DNA of 64,000 nt from Hippopus hippopus (GCA_946811185.2 OX328109.1:3968001-4032000), one strand, 5' to 3'; numbered from the stretch's first letter, positions 39,874-50,720 are shown. Notes: generated by a model from the sequence alone, not told the origin. Numbers and translations are program-made.

Positions 39874-40143
39874 TGTGAGCCATGCTCTGGCAAAAGGGGG
39901 CTTAATGTATCTCTGTGATACATTAAACCAAGCAAGTCATAACATGATTGTGGATCCATGAAATTTATTTTGTAAAACAACCAGCTGAATCATGAGGTAG
40001 ACTGGTCCTTTGACATGTAGAAAATTGACCAAAATCGAAAAGTTTCAACTCAGGTCAGCCTTCGTGGATTGTGCAGGCTGACATTGGTTGATACTTTTTG
40101 CAAATGTGCTAAGCCCCCTTTTCACAGAGCATGGCTTATATAT
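39874..40143 (-). mobile_element. B element
   Basis: GTGAGCCATGCTCTGGCAAA to CACAGAGCATGGCTTATAT. Confidence 0.85.
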
Positions 40144-40149
40144 ATATAG

Positions 40150-40303
40150 TAGATCTGGCGGTAGAATGGTCCTTTGCCGTGCAGAAAATTAACAAATAGC
40201 AAAAGGTTTCGACTCATGTCAGCCTGTGATGACTGCACAGGCTGACCTAGGTCAATACTTTTTTATGCATTAAGCCCCCTTTTCACAGAGCATGGGTCAT
40301 ATG
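40150..40303 (-). mobile_element. B element, 5' truncated
   Basis: Starts within the body (GGCGGTAGAATGGTCC), ends CAGAGCATGGGTCATAT. It abuts the previous copy. Confidence 0.8.
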
Positions 40304-40637
40304 GTAGTGTACCTGTTGATGACATTACATGCAGAAGGGTACCTCTTTTTAAATAAGACATTGAGAGGAGTACATATGTTTTAAAATTACATGTAGCGTG
40401 ATACCTGTAAATGAAAATGCACTGTAGTGGGGGGGATATATTATTGAAAATACATGTAGCTCAGTTTTTATAAATGAAAATGCATTTGGTAGAGTATACA
40501 ATGTTGAAAATACATGTACATGCGGCTTTGTGCCCTGTCAATGCTTTATCTAACAACAAAATGCCAGATTTGTCCAAGTGGAAAGCAATTATAGCAGATG
40601 ACAAACTAAACAAGTTTTTAGTGTCATGTATTACTTG

Positions 40638-40856
40638 TTAACCCTTACCCTGGTAAATAACTAAATTGATAGTAGACAGTTTGATAGTAGATCTAACAAC
40701 TGTAATATTGCTATCTCAAAAATATATTTTGGGTAAAAATATCTCCTTCTTGGACAGTGTAGATCCAAGATCAGACTGCACATTCTGTGCAGTCTGATCT
40801 TGATCTACACTGTCTGCAAAAGGTCAGTGAGTCGCGCTTAGCAGCCTAAGGGTTAA
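40638..40856 (+). mobile_element. D element with TTAACCC ends
   Basis: TTAACCCTTACCCTGG start, hairpin GATCCAAGATCAGACTGCAC / GTGCAGTCTGATCTTGATC, end GCGCTTAGCAGCCTAAGGG-TTAA. Short inverted ends and TTAA borders resemble piggyBac-type MITEs. Confidence 0.82.
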
Positions 40857-40859
40857 ATA

Positions 40860-42290
40860 TCTACAACCAGTCACAAAGTGGGCAGAATCATTATCGTATT
40901 TTCATGGTCTAAGGGACGAAACTCGTACAATCTTAAAATAAAATTTATGAAGAGTGACCTCCCTTCTTTGCTATAATCTCTTCTCCCCCTTTTTAAGCTG
41001 GACGAATCAAATTGTGCATAAACAATCAACTGCTTCAATAGAAGCTTTTAATAAAAATGTTGTAGAGTACTATGCTTAAATGCAAGAAAAGCTCCAGTGA
41101 GCTTCATTGAGAATTTATGCCTTAGAGGACAATGCAACTAAGCTTCAAATTAGCTTATGCATACGAATATACATAGATACATACACATGTGTACGTTTAG
41201 TGAACAATTTATTCGTTTGTTTATTAACTGTTTTAATACGTACATTAAGCTTATACTCAACATTAAATCCTATCTTTAAAAACAAACCGTTATATCCAAC
41301 TTCAATCTCCCACTTAAAATTCTGGCGGTTTGCTTTGTTGACAAATTACACGAAACACAAAGGGAGACTACCGCCTTTGTACAAAATATCATCAATATCT
41401 TTAGCTGCTATTTCTTCTATCTGACGTCATTATACATTCAGGATTGAAAACATTAATCATTTATGACTCAATCATTAAAACGTATTAGAGCAACACAGCT
41501 CAACTACAAAAATTGTTTTTATATCGATCGTCTTTACTGACTGACACGTGCTTATTGGAGAGGTCATCAGACCTCTCCAACAGTGGTGAGTTTAAAAGGC
41601 AGACTGCCACAGAATTTGCTGTCTAAATCCATTTTTCTTGCGAAATTGTTCCGATACACAGTCTGTTTCGTCATGGTTTTGTAAATAAAGCGAAATCAAA
41701 AAACCGAAACAGGAAATAGACGTGGTTTATTTTTATGTGACGAATTTCAGAAAAGATTTGTTATATTAATTTGCCATTTGCCATGGCTGCAAATGACCTT
41801 TCAAATAATTGTAATTTTTCATTAAGCAAATAAATCTAGGCAGAAGAAAAAATGAATTTCGTTAAAAAAGAGAAAGAAGACAGCTGGACAAGATTATGCG
41901 ACTTGAAAAGGCGGCAAGATGGTCAAATTACCGTCATGTAAAACATATGAGGTTTCTACGCGGTGGCTTTTTTACTTGTTTCTTTACATGTACCAAAATA
42001 TATTGAAATTAAAAGCCAATAAACTATTTGAAAACATTGATGCTGACCTCTCCTGGCTTCTTTTGTAAAGAAGCCAACTTGTTCGTTCCTGGTTTTATGC
42101 GGTCCACAACAATATGGGAGGCGACTCTGGTACAGGAAATGAAGACAAATTTGTACGAGTTTTCTCCCTTAGACCATAATTTGTCGGTCAAGTAAAGCAG
42201 TGGAGTTTTTGGTGGCATAGATCGAGTGTTTAAAACATAAATTTCACGAAAAGAAAGGAATTTGTGAATGGAACTTTTTGTCTATTTAAA
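40860..42290. other. No gene recognised; non-repetitive stretch
   Basis: About 1.4 kb with no matching repeat. A minus-strand open frame of 64 codons at 42024..42218 (MPPKTPLLYLTDKLW start) has no known motif. The region could hold the missing 5' end of the cadherin gene, but no signal peptide was found. Confidence 0.4.
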
Positions 42291-42294
42291 AGTT

Positions 42295-42420
42295 AAAAAG
42301 GGTGGAAAACATTACAAGAAAAGAGAAAAATGCCAGTTACCAGCATTTTCTCCTATTTCAACAATGTTTTCAAAATTATGCTTTCTCAAGGTCGTTAAAA
42401 CCCGGGATTTTTAGGTCAAG
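42295..42420 (-). mobile_element. A MITE hairpin and right end
   Basis: GTGGAAAACATTACAAGAAA to CGGGATTTTTAGGTCAAG. Confidence 0.7.
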
Positions 42421-42478
42421 TGTGTGTGTGTGTGTGTGTTGGGGGGTGGGGGGGGGTGTGGAGGGTGGAGGGGGGTTT
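42420..42478 (+). repeat. GT microsatellite and G-rich run
   Basis: (GT)10 then several G-runs of 4-9 (GGGGGGTGGGGGGGGG), able in principle to form a G-quadruplex. Confidence 0.88.
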
Positions 42479-42541
42479 GTATAGTTTTGTAGACAATAGA
42501 CAATTTAAGACCAGATCGCCCAAACCGTACAACCTGATCTT

Positions 42542-42808
42542 AAATTGCCTGCAACACTCGAAAAGGGGCATTCGGACATTTGCGTAAAGTGTCGTCTCGG
42601 ATTATTCTGCGCAGCCCGCGCAGTCTGATTCGAGACGATACTTTCCAACTACATTCGATTTTGTCCTACAGTAGACTTGCGCGAAACAGAAAATTACATA
42701 AGAACGGAAAGTGTAGCCTCGGATCAGCCTGCGCAGACTGCGCAGGCTGATCCGAGACGACACTTTACGCAAATGTCTGAATGCCCCTTTTCTTTGCCAA
42801 AGAGAGTC
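42542..42808. mobile_element. C element (copy 2), right end eroded
   Basis: GCCTGCAACACTCGAAAAGG start; both internal palindromes present; the right terminus TGTTGCAGGCC is replaced. Confidence 0.82.
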
Positions 42809-42832
42809 CATTAAATGTTTTATAGCTCTTTT

Positions 42833-43387
42833 ACCCTTCACCAAACAGTCATCCGATTTTTAAATACCCTGAAAAAAGGCATCTGAAAATATTGCGCGAA
42901 AAAAAGAAAATGCTGTTTATCAGCATTTTCTCCTTTTTCCACAATGTTTTCTATCCTTTAGAAAAATCCTATTATTTGAGACACATTTGATCTGTCTTCT
43001 CCCAATGCTTTTGAAATTATGTTGGTTCATTTGTATGGTGTGTTTAATGCCGTTTTCAAAATTATTCCAGTTTAATTTCAGTAAGCCAGTGCACTTATTC
43101 ATGCTTTCCCAGAGTTTCTTTTACCAGTACTTTGCACAATATTCTTGTCAAGCCACCGACTACTTTCCCATGTAACCATCGTCGAAACAATGATCAGCGT
43201 GTGAAAGAGGAATGAATCCTATCTCAATAATGATAATCCCCAATCCCTGGAAAAAAGTGGCAGAACGGGGGATTCGAAACAGCGGCCCGTGGGTCCAAGC
43301 CCAGTAAATGACCAACTGAGATACTACCGGGCCCCCCTGCTTCAAAAATGGACGAGTATAAAATTTTGTTGTCTAGAAAACGCTTAA
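42833..43387 (+). mobile_element. A MITE split by SINE1
   Basis: Left part to 43017 (TTTACCCTTCACCAAACAGT...), right part 43337..43387 (ATGGACGAGTATAAAATTTT). Confidence 0.75.
43018..43336 (-). mobile_element. SINE1 inserted in an A-family MITE
   Basis: Minus orientation, head at right (GGGCCCGGTAGTATCTCAG). Flanking A sequence resumes at about 43337 with an approximate TSD TGCTT..AAA. Confidence 0.82.
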
Positions 43388-43390
43388 TTT

Positions 43391-43605
43391 TTTAACCCAT
43401 AAACTGCCAAATAAGTTAAATGAAACTTTAAAGTCGATAGTAAAAACCCAAATATTGCTATTTCAGTGTTAGTATTTGGGAAAATAGTACCTACTTATCT
43501 GACAGTGTAGATCCAAGATCGGACTGCACGTTCTGTGCAGTCTGATCTTAATCTACGCCGTCCGTAAAAAGTTTTTGAGTCCTGCTTAGCAGCCTAATCG
43601 CTAAA
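43391..43605 (+). mobile_element. D element
   Basis: TTAACCCATAAACTGCC start; hairpin around CGGACTGCACGTTCTGTGCA; end TGCTTAGCAGCCTAATCGC. Confidence 0.8.
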
Positions 43606-43624
43606 GATAAATAACTAAATAAAA

Positions 43625-43826
43625 TCGCACCCTGCATACTCGCTGCTCGAATGCGAAATAGTCCGTATCGGACAGTGTAGATCGAAGATCAGACTGCACG
43701 TTCTATGCAGTCTGATCTTGAATCTACGCGTTCCGCACAAGGTCCTCGAACCCGGCTTATCAGTCTAATGGTAAAAAAAAAAGAAATTCGCACCTGCATA
43801 TTCGCTGCTCGAATACGAAATGGTCC
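43625..43826 (+). mobile_element. D element, 5' truncated, with flank duplication
   Basis: Hairpin TCAGACTGCACGTTCTATGC. CTGCATACTCGCTGCTCGAA at 43632 recurs as CTGCATATTCGCTGCTCGAA at 43795, flanking it. Confidence 0.7.
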
Positions 43827-43829
43827 CAA

Positions 43830-44140
43830 ATATTAAAATCCAAATCAAAAACATGGTTTTTTTTTGTATTTTCTTTAAAATGTCTAACAAATATCCATGG
43901 AAATTAGCCGTACGAAAAAGATATCTTAAACTTCTATTTATCCAAAAATGCTTCTTACAGATAGATTTTATCCATTTTGTACACTATTTTACTTCTCTAA
44001 TAAATAAGTTCGATTGCCCAATCGGTTGGTTGATTTTAAGATCGAATTTCAATCTTTTTGTTCAATGTTCATTATTTTTACTCACTGAGAGTTTAATTTT
44101 TTAGTTTTACAAAAGGTTTATATTTAAGCTTTTATAGTTT
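43830..44140. other. No feature recognised
   Basis: AT-rich stretch with a long open frame that looks like chance. Confidence 0.5.
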
Positions 44141-44201
44141 TAAACTACATGTACACTTCACGTAATGAAGTTATGATTTGCTCACACTGAAGACTAGTCC
44201 T

Positions 44202-44202
<1 letters not shown>

Positions 44203-44239
<37 letters not shown>

Positions 44240-44312
44240 AGGGAGGGAGGGACGGACAGACAGACAGACAGGCAGGCAGGCAGGCAGGCAGATAGACAGA
44301 CAGACAGACAGC
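44203..44312 (+). repeat. Compound microsatellite (GA, GGGA, CAGA, GGCA)
   Basis: Consecutive short-period runs AGAGAG, GGGAGGGA, ACAGACAG, GGCAGGCA. Confidence 0.93.
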
Positions 44313-44479
44313 CAGTGAAAGCGTTGGGAGCTTCTTTTCATATCTAGTCAATTTCTATAACTATCATCATAACTATCAAAATTCTAGACTTGTTCAGTCG
44401 AAAGTACCCCCCCCCCTTTTTTTTTTTACAGTTGACAAATTCAATATTTCAATATGGCTCAAATATACATGGACATATT

Positions 44480-45010
44480 AACGGCGCTCTGGCAAAGGTG
44501 TTTAATGCACCAACGTGATTCATTATACCAAGCAATTCATTACATAAATGGCCTGCAACACGCAAAAAGGGGCATTCGGACATTTGCGTAAAGTGTCGTC
44601 CCGGATCAGCCTGCGCAGTCCGCGCAGGCTAATCCGAAAAGACACTTTCCGTTTTTGTGTAATTTTTTGTTTTGCGCAAGTCTACTGAAGAACAAAATCT
44701 AATGTAGTCGTAAAGTGTCGTCTCGGATTAGCCTGCGCGGACTGCGCAGGCTGATCCGAGAGGACACTTTACGCAAATGTCCGAATGCTCCTTTTCGCGT
44801 GTTGCAAGCTAAATATGGATACATGAAATCCATATTGTCGAGCAACCGACTGATTCGTTAAGTAAAAAGGTCCTTTGACATGCAGACAATTTACAAAAGA
44901 GCAAAAAACGAATGATCCATGTCAGCCTGCGCGGACTGCGCAGGCTGATCCGGATAGATACTTTTTGCATATGCATTAAGCCCCTACCCCCTTTTCACAG
45001 AGCATGGCTT
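44480..45010 (-). mobile_element. B element split by a C element
   Basis: Left part to 44549, right part from 44810 (GGATACATGAAATCCATATT) to CACAGAGCATGGCTTA. Confidence 0.83.
44550..44809. mobile_element. C element (copy 3) inside a B element, TSD TAAAT
   Basis: GGCCTGCAACACGC...GCGTGTTGCAAGC, 260 bp, with TAAAT at 44545..44549 and 44810..44814. The B sequence reads on across it. Confidence 0.88.
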
Positions 45011-45130
45011 ACAAACATCTATATTACAGATATTATAAGTTACGGAATAACAGTTATGACTATTATTCCGTAATTAATATACATGTATTTGTTATTTGTT
45101 TTTTTGGATCGTTTTTGTACATATAAAAAT

Positions 45131-45290
45131 GCCGAGATCTGGTAGCTCAGGTGGTAGCATACAGGACTTGAGAACAGGAGGTCGCAGTTTCTGGTAACAG
45201 AAACTCCAGGAATACATGGATAGGTGCACTTGCTGCCGCAATATAACTTGATGATGTTGAAAAATGGCGTTAAAAATCATACAACTATTC
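45131..45290 (+). mobile_element. SINE1 with internal deletion
   Basis: The tRNA head (GGTAGCTCAGGTGGTAGCAT) joins directly to the 3' part (GAAACTCCAGGAATACATGG); the middle body is missing. Confidence 0.8.
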
Positions 45291-45514
45291 AACCACCTTT
45301 TTCGTGACACAATATCCGTGCTGCACTATTCCATTGTCATGATATTGTCGTCATACTATACAATTTATACAAGATTGTCGTTAAACTATACCAGTCTAGC
45401 CTTCAGTTTACATGCAAGGTCTTTTAGAAGTTTATATCAACAAGGGTCTCCACATATCAAAACGGGGTCAAAAATATGCTCATAACTTTAAACCGTTATC
45501 TGTATAAACACTAT

Positions 45515-45766
45515 TAATCCTTGACCAAACAGTCCCTAGATTTAACGACCCTGACTTTTGAAAACATTGCAGGAAAAGGAGGAAAAGCTGGTAAACCAGT
45601 ATTTTTCTCCTTTTCCCACTGTCTTTCCTTTTCTATCAAAGACAAATCCAATCGTGGTTGAGCCATATTTAATTTCTCGTTTGCAATTCCCCCCCCCCCT
45701 TTTTTTTTTCTTTTAAATTTTGACAGGTATAATTATTTTTCTTAGTTCAGTAAAGTGTTAAACACA
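45515..45766 (+). mobile_element. A MITE with C/T-run insertion
   Basis: CCTTGACCAAACAGTCCC to GTTCAGTAAAGTGTTAA. Confidence 0.76.
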
Positions 45767-45807
45767 GATTGTTATGATTTTTTTATCGGACAAGTGTTTG
45801 GATAAAT

Positions 45808-46030
45808 TCTTTACCACAATCCCGATTTTTTTACGACATTGAGGGAGAAGGCGTTTGAAAACATTGTGGGAAAAGGAGAAAATGCTGGTAACCAGCATTT
45901 TCTCCTTTTCCCACAATGTTTTCTACCCTATCCAAGACAGAGTTCATAGTTTTAGCAACATTTAATCTATCGTCTGCAAATGCTTTCAATTTGGTCCAGT
46001 CCAACATTTTGCCATTTGGTTAAGAGTTCA
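45808..46030 (+). mobile_element. A MITE, complete
   Basis: CTTTACCACAATCCCGATTT to CATTTGGTTAAGAGTT; perfect hairpin of over 60 bp. Confidence 0.85.
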
Positions 46031-46389
46031 GGTAACGTATGAGTAATAGGGGAGCAGCAAGTTTGTTGTGATGGCATCTCATCTCAAAGAATTTGATTTA
46101 GTCTATGGACTAATTACAAAAAGGCCACATACATGTACATGCAAAACACAATACCTCTTATATTTTCTATCAAAAAAAGTATTTTTTCGGCAGGGGATAT
46201 CATTTCAACGAAATTGCTTGTTTAGTTTGGGTTTGGCTTTCTTAGAATTATCGTTCATAAATAGACAGCCACTCTATTTTCATTAACAAATGTTAGTAAC
46301 ATATTACCTTTCTTTGGCGAAAAAATTACAAATATACGTAAAAGTAGTAAATTAAGAATATATTCTTACAGTTTGAAAAAAAAAAAAAA

Positions 46390-47015
46390 AAAAACGCTAA
46401 TAAAACCTGAAAGTATGTAGAATGGCCCAGTTGTGTAAAAGATAGTTAAGTAAATTACCAATATAATCATATGGTGTAAGGGATAGATAAATACAAGGAA
46501 TTGGTCCTCATGTAAAAACCTGAAACGACAAGAGAGATTGCTTTGAAGGCCTCTTAAACATGAAATGCATTTTCTATCCGTCGTAATCTGTGCAGTCTTG
46601 GAGCTATCTTGGGCAATATATAGAGTTTATTTCATCAGCTTGTGGTTAATATGGGGAAATATTTGCCGAAAAAGGGAAAGGTATGCGAAAATAACGAGTG
46701 CCGCAAGGCATGAGTTATTTTCGCGGACCTTTCCCTTTTTCGGCAAATATTTCCCCATATTAACCACAAGCTGATGAAATAAATTATATATTATATTTCC
46801 TCTGATTATTTTGTCAACGAATGCCACTTTTAAAACTTAAAAACTTAAAAATCTTAAAAAAGTAGTTCCAGATTTTCGGCAGGAGGAAAATATTCACTGT
46901 GACGGGGAAATAATTCCCCCCAGCTTAAATTACGACATTTCTTTACCCATAACATTTCTAAAAATAGACACATGAAATATAATATTAGGCATGAAGATAC
47001 AAGAATCATTATAGT
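46390..47015 (+). repeat. K repeat (copy 3), split by a palindromic element
   Basis: K reads to GGGCAATAT (46618) and resumes at AATATTAGGCATGAAGATAC (46981). Confidence 0.75.
46619..46985. mobile_element. I-like element with a near-perfect 158-bp hairpin
   Basis: Arms 46626..46695 and 46712..46783 (TTTATTTCATCAGCTTGTGG and inverse) around GAGTGCCGCAAGGCATGAG; then a unique body ending CATGAAATATAATATT. AATAT-type duplication at the borders. Confidence 0.85.
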
Positions 47016-47027
47016 TTCATAAAATGA

Positions 47028-47338
47028 TTGGTTGGTGTTTAACGCCGTTTCAACATTATTTCAGTTATATCGCGGTGGCCAGTGCACCTATCCATGCTTT
47101 CCTGGAGTCTCTTTTACCAGTACTCAGCACAATTTTCTTTCCAAGCCACTGGCTGCTTTCCCACATAATCATCTTCGAAACAATAGTCAGAGGTGAGAGA
47201 GGAATGAATCCTGTCGCAATGACTATCATCAATCCTCGGAAGGAAATTGGCCGAGCCAGGGGTCGTAGCCAGGGATCGAACCCTGGACCCCGTGTTCTCA
47301 AATCCTGAACGCTACCGACCGAGCTACCGGGGCTCGGC
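47028..47338 (-). mobile_element. SINE1, full length with 12-bp TSD
   Basis: tRNA-derived SINE. Read on the minus strand it starts GAGCCCCGGTAGCTCGGTCG (A box) with B box GGGTTCGATCCC, then the conserved body (TGATAGTCATTGCGACAGG, GGGAAAGCAGCCAGTGG, CATGGATAGGTGCACTGG) and an AAACACC...CAATC tail. TSD TTCATAAAATGA at 47016..47027 and 47339..47350. Confidence 0.9.
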
Positions 47339-47529
47339 TTCATAAAATGAGGATGAAATTGGTTAAATCTGGCTGAAAACGAGAATAGATGTATTAACGT
47401 GAATTTAAAAAGATCAATGCTATATCTTTGTTTATTTATTAAATAAAATATATTTTTAAATTCCAAACTGCTAATAGGCATTAACCACACCTCACGCCTT
47501 TGTAGAACTAATACATTCACCCATTTAAC

Positions 47530-47612
47530 CATTCATTCATTCATTCATCCGTTCGTTCATTCACCAACCCAACAATTTATTCGTTCGTTCGTTCACCCAT
47601 CCATCCATTTAT
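47530..47612 (+). repeat. ATTC/GTTC tetranucleotide repeat
   Basis: Imperfect run of ATTC, GTTC and ATCC units. Confidence 0.85.
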
Positions 47613-47660
47613 ATAATAACTTTAACAAGATGACAATAACATAATGTTTTACTGTATCAT

Positions 47661-47797
47661 TAAACCTTATCTAGCTAAATAAGTGAAATGAAAATTTCAA
47701 GCCTACAGTAACGATGCAAATTTTGCTATTTCAATGGTATTTTTTGGGAAAGATATCTCCTTTTCGGACAGTGTAAATTCATGATCAGACTGCACTA
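47661..47797 (+). mobile_element. D element, 5' half
   Basis: GAAAATTTCAAGCC, TTGGGAAAGATATCTCC, then TCATGATCAGACTGCAC, where it stops. Confidence 0.7.
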
Positions 47798-47819
47798 TCT
47801 CATCAACTTCCCTATTTTG

Positions 47820-48304
47820 GAAAAAAAAAAAAACGTGAAAAACTTGTGTAATCCTGCTTCAAAATGCCATAACAAAACTGCCACATTACCTCAGGTACAC
47901 AGTACAGTTGTTTAGGGTAAAGACCTGGGTACATCTTTGTATCTCTTAGCCCTTCAACTTACAACAAAATATCAATTTCCTTTTTCGAAAAAAAAATGGA
48001 CAAATTCTAGTTTTATGTCCCTGTAAAATGCCATAACGAACGTGCCACAATACCTTAGGCACATAGTATAATTCTGTAGAGTAGAGACCTGGGGACACCA
48101 TTATATCGCTTAGCCCTTCAACTTACAATCAAATATCAACTTCCTTTTTTTTTTTTTAAAAGGGTAAAAAAAAAAATCTATTGTAATGCGGCTTTAAAAT
48201 GCCATAACCAAAATGCCACATTACCTTAGGTAAACGGTACAATTTTGTTGGATAAAGACCCGGGTTACACCTTTACATCGTTCAACCCTTCAATTTCTAA
48301 AACG
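47820..48304 (+). repeat. Three tandem units of about 160 bp
   Basis: Each holds AAAATGCCATAAC, TGCCACA.TACCT.AGG, AGACC.GGG..ACA, and CCCTTCAA.TT, preceded by an A-run. Units start near 47820, 47986 and 48156. Confidence 0.87.
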
Positions 48305-48319
48305 ATAATCATTTTCAAC

Positions 48320-48492
48320 CAATAGTAAAACCATAAACATCGCAATTTAAAAGTTCTTTTTGCTGGAAGAAAGTCTCATCTTATCGGACAGTGTAGATCA
48401 AAGATCAGACTGCACGGAACGTGCAGTCTGATCTTGATGTACACTGTCTGCAAAAGCACATTGAGTAACACTAAGCAGGCAAGGGGTTGAAG
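48320..48492 (+). mobile_element. D element
   Basis: Hairpin CAGACTGCACGGAACGTGCA; ends ACTAAGCAGGCAAGGGGTTG. It sits about 190 bp upstream of the six-cysteine gene start codon. Confidence 0.75.
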
Positions 48493-48674
48493 ACGGATAT
48501 AGTGGTCGGTCGTGACGTTTCGAAACTACATTTTAGTCTATTTATAGGGCAACTTACGTTAAGTTTAAAGTTTCGTAATATAAAACTAAGTGTTTTAGTT
48601 CTTTTTATTTTCTCACCTGTGTAAATCAAAAAGTTTCAGTTTACAGTGACTTTTTCATACGAACAGACTTAAAC

Positions 48675-48732
48675 ATGGACAATTTCGCGGTGATATTATC
48701 TTCGTTGTTATTCTATTTTTTGCCCTTTTTTG
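48675..48732 (+). CDS. Signal-peptide exon of a small six-cysteine membrane/secreted protein
   Basis: Starts at ATG 48675 in good context (A at -3, G at +4) and encodes MDNFAVILSSLLFYFLPFFG, a clear signal peptide with hydrophobic core. It ends at a strong donor, TTTG|GTAAGT, in phase 1. The only plausible downstream partner found is 61408..61528, whose entry phase fits. A TATA-like TATTTATAG lies near 48539. The gene runs away from the cadherin gene; a shared promoter region is possible but not shown. Confidence 0.65.
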
Positions 48733-48835
48733 GTAAGTTTAAACTTGTTTGTTTGTTTGACAGCTTGCTTGCTTAGATCATTCCGTTGCTTAGTTCTAAT
48801 TGTCGTTCGTAAATCTATTGCTTTCTTTCATTGCC

Positions 48836-49099
48836 AGGGGGTAGCTGGTTTGAATTCCAAACTCGGCCCAATTCCTTTTCGTGGATTGATGATAGTCATT
48901 GCGACAGGATTAATTCGTTGCTCACCGTTGGTCATTGTTTCCAGGATGGTTATGTGGGAAAGCTGCCGGTTACTTGGGAAGAATATTGTGCGAAGTACTG
49001 ATAAAAAATCTCTCGAAAAGCATGGATAGGTTCATTGGCCTTGGAAATAAAACTGAAATAGTGTTGAAACGGCGTTAAACACCACAAAAACAATCAAAT
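48836..49099 (+). mobile_element. SINE1, truncated head
   Basis: Starts within the head (GGGGGTAGCTGGTTTGAATT) and runs to AAACACCACAAAAACAATC. It lies about 100 bp inside intron 1 of the six-cysteine gene. Confidence 0.8.
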
Positions 49100-49139
49100 T
49101 CTTTTTTTTTTCAAACATAACAGTAAGAAATGATTTTCA

Positions 49140-49378
49140 ACTATATTTTGGGGCCCTACGTGGCCCAGTGGTAAAGGGTACACGATTCGAAACCTGGAGG
49201 CCATAGGTTCGGTCGTCAATCGAGGTGATTGGTTTTTCGTGAGGTTGTCCTTGGACGAGACGCTTCAGAGCCTTAGCCCAGCACTGGTGACGCCAGGGAC
49301 TCACACAAATACTACAGCTGTGGCATGATATGACTGAAACAATGTTGAAAGCGTCGATAGGCACTATTCAATCAATCA
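49140..49378 (+). mobile_element. SINE4-like tRNA-headed element, single copy here
   Basis: Head GTGGCCCAGTGGTAAAGGGT (A box) and ATAGGTTCGGTCGTC (weak B box). Unrelated body (GACGAGACGCTTCAGAGCC). The tail CACTATTCAATCAATCA resembles the SINE1 tail. Confidence 0.65.
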
Positions 49379-49483
49379 CCGGATTTTAATTATATCACCG
49401 CGAAATCTCACATATTTATATCTTTCATGGTATCACAAGTGCTAGACTTGGGCTGTGCGGTGCCTTGTTCAAGGACACTTCCC

Positions 49484-49656
49484 AGAAGACTTGAGACTTG
49501 GGGTTCGCTGGTTCGAATCCCAAGCTAGGTCAATTCCTTTTCGAGGATTGATGATAGTCATTGCGACTGGGTTCATTGTTTCGACGATGGTTATTTGGGA
49601 AATCTGCTGGTAGCTTTGGAAGAATATAGTGTTGAAAACGGAGTTAAACACCAAAA
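49484..49656 (+). mobile_element. SINE1 with internal deletions
   Basis: B box GGTTCGAATCCC intact; body shortened; ends TTAAACACCAAAAC. Confidence 0.75.
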
Positions 49657-49783
49657 CAACAAAGCTGTAACTCAAACTCTTCAGTCAGCTGGTTTTTCAC
49701 GACTAAGTGAAATATTCAACTCCTTTCAAAGGTCTATAAGGACCAAACTGAAAAATAATTTTGATCATATTTTTACATCAGGC

Positions 49784-49868
49784 AAGTGGACGGTGTAGAT
49801 CCAAGATCAGACTGCACGTTCTGTGCAGCCTGATCTTGATCTACGCCGTCCGCGATTGCTCGATAAGT
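49784..49868 (+). mobile_element. D element hairpin fragment
   Basis: GACGGTGTAGATCCAAGATC to CTGATCTTGATCTACGCCGT; outer parts missing. Confidence 0.72.
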
Positions 49869-49932
49869 CTCATATTGCAATGAAATAGATAAACTGTGAG
49901 AATAACTTCAAGAAGAACAACAATAATGATTT

Positions 49933-50166
49933 GAGTTGCGCTCTAGCAAAATGTATCTCCTTGATTAATGATATTACGCAAGCCATCATATAATTCTCGA
50001 TGTAAAAATACATATTGTCTAAGAACCGAGTTATTCCCGAGGTAGAAAATTTGCTATAAGAAAAAGTTTCGATCCAGGTTAGCCGGCACGGACTGCGCAG
50101 GCAGACCTGGGTCGATATTTTTTGCAGGTGAAATAAACGCCCTTTTCACAGTGCATGGCTAATATG
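49933..50166 (-). mobile_element. B element, degenerate
   Basis: GCGCTCTAGCAAAATG start, GACTGCGCAGGCAGACCTGG, end CACAGTGCATGGCTAATAT. Confidence 0.72.
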
Positions 50167-50169
50167 TAA

Positions 50170-50600
50170 AGCAACATATGGTGTAATATTTTAGTGTTGA
50201 ATATTGATAAGTTTACTGTGGTTGTTATGTTGACCTTCTGTCATGTTCATATTATCAGTTGTATGTTATACATGTAGTTATTTTGTTTGGTATTTAAAGC
50301 AGCATTCAACTGAATTTTGACCCAGTTATTTTTTTGTGGAAAAGCTGATATTTTGTAACGAAAAACCATCGATCTTCAAACCTATGTGTTTCTATCAATT
50401 TAGCTATCCCAAAAACCTTCGATTTTCTCATGTTGAAATTTTATTAATCCGTTGGTAAGTAGGAACCACTATCCCGTTACAAACGGGGTAGATTTTTTTT
50501 ATAGAGAAAAAATACAAAAGACTGTGTATATCTTTGCGTTGTCTACACGTATTTTTGTCTATATTTCAGATTACAACCATCTTTATTCTCATACCTGAAT
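50170..50600. other. No feature recognised
   Basis: Intron 1 of the six-cysteine gene; no repeat partner seen. Confidence 0.5.
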
Positions 50601-50720
50601 GAAATTACCAGTCTTTGTTACAATTGTCGCAATAACTTTTATCAATCCTTGGATAAGATGGAGTATTCGAACCAGCGACCCATTGGTTTCAGGCCCTGTA
50701 TATTACCACAGGCCACTGAA
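50600..50720 (-). mobile_element. SINE1 head fragment
   Basis: Only the head and first body segment remain (TCGCAATAACTTTTATCAAT, ATTCGAACCAGCGACCC). Confidence 0.6.

Noticed and set aside
42024..42218. A 64-codon minus-strand frame as the cadherin first exon
   Set aside because: No signal peptide and no phase-1 donor leading to exon 1; left unassigned.
43820..44104. A 94-codon hydrophobic frame
   Set aside because: Composition follows the AT-rich DNA; no splice or family support.
44145..44351. A Cys/Leu/Pro-rich frame
   Set aside because: Translation of a compound microsatellite.
47065..47532. A 155-codon minus-strand frame
   Set aside because: Mostly SINE1 sequence read through; no start context or known motif.
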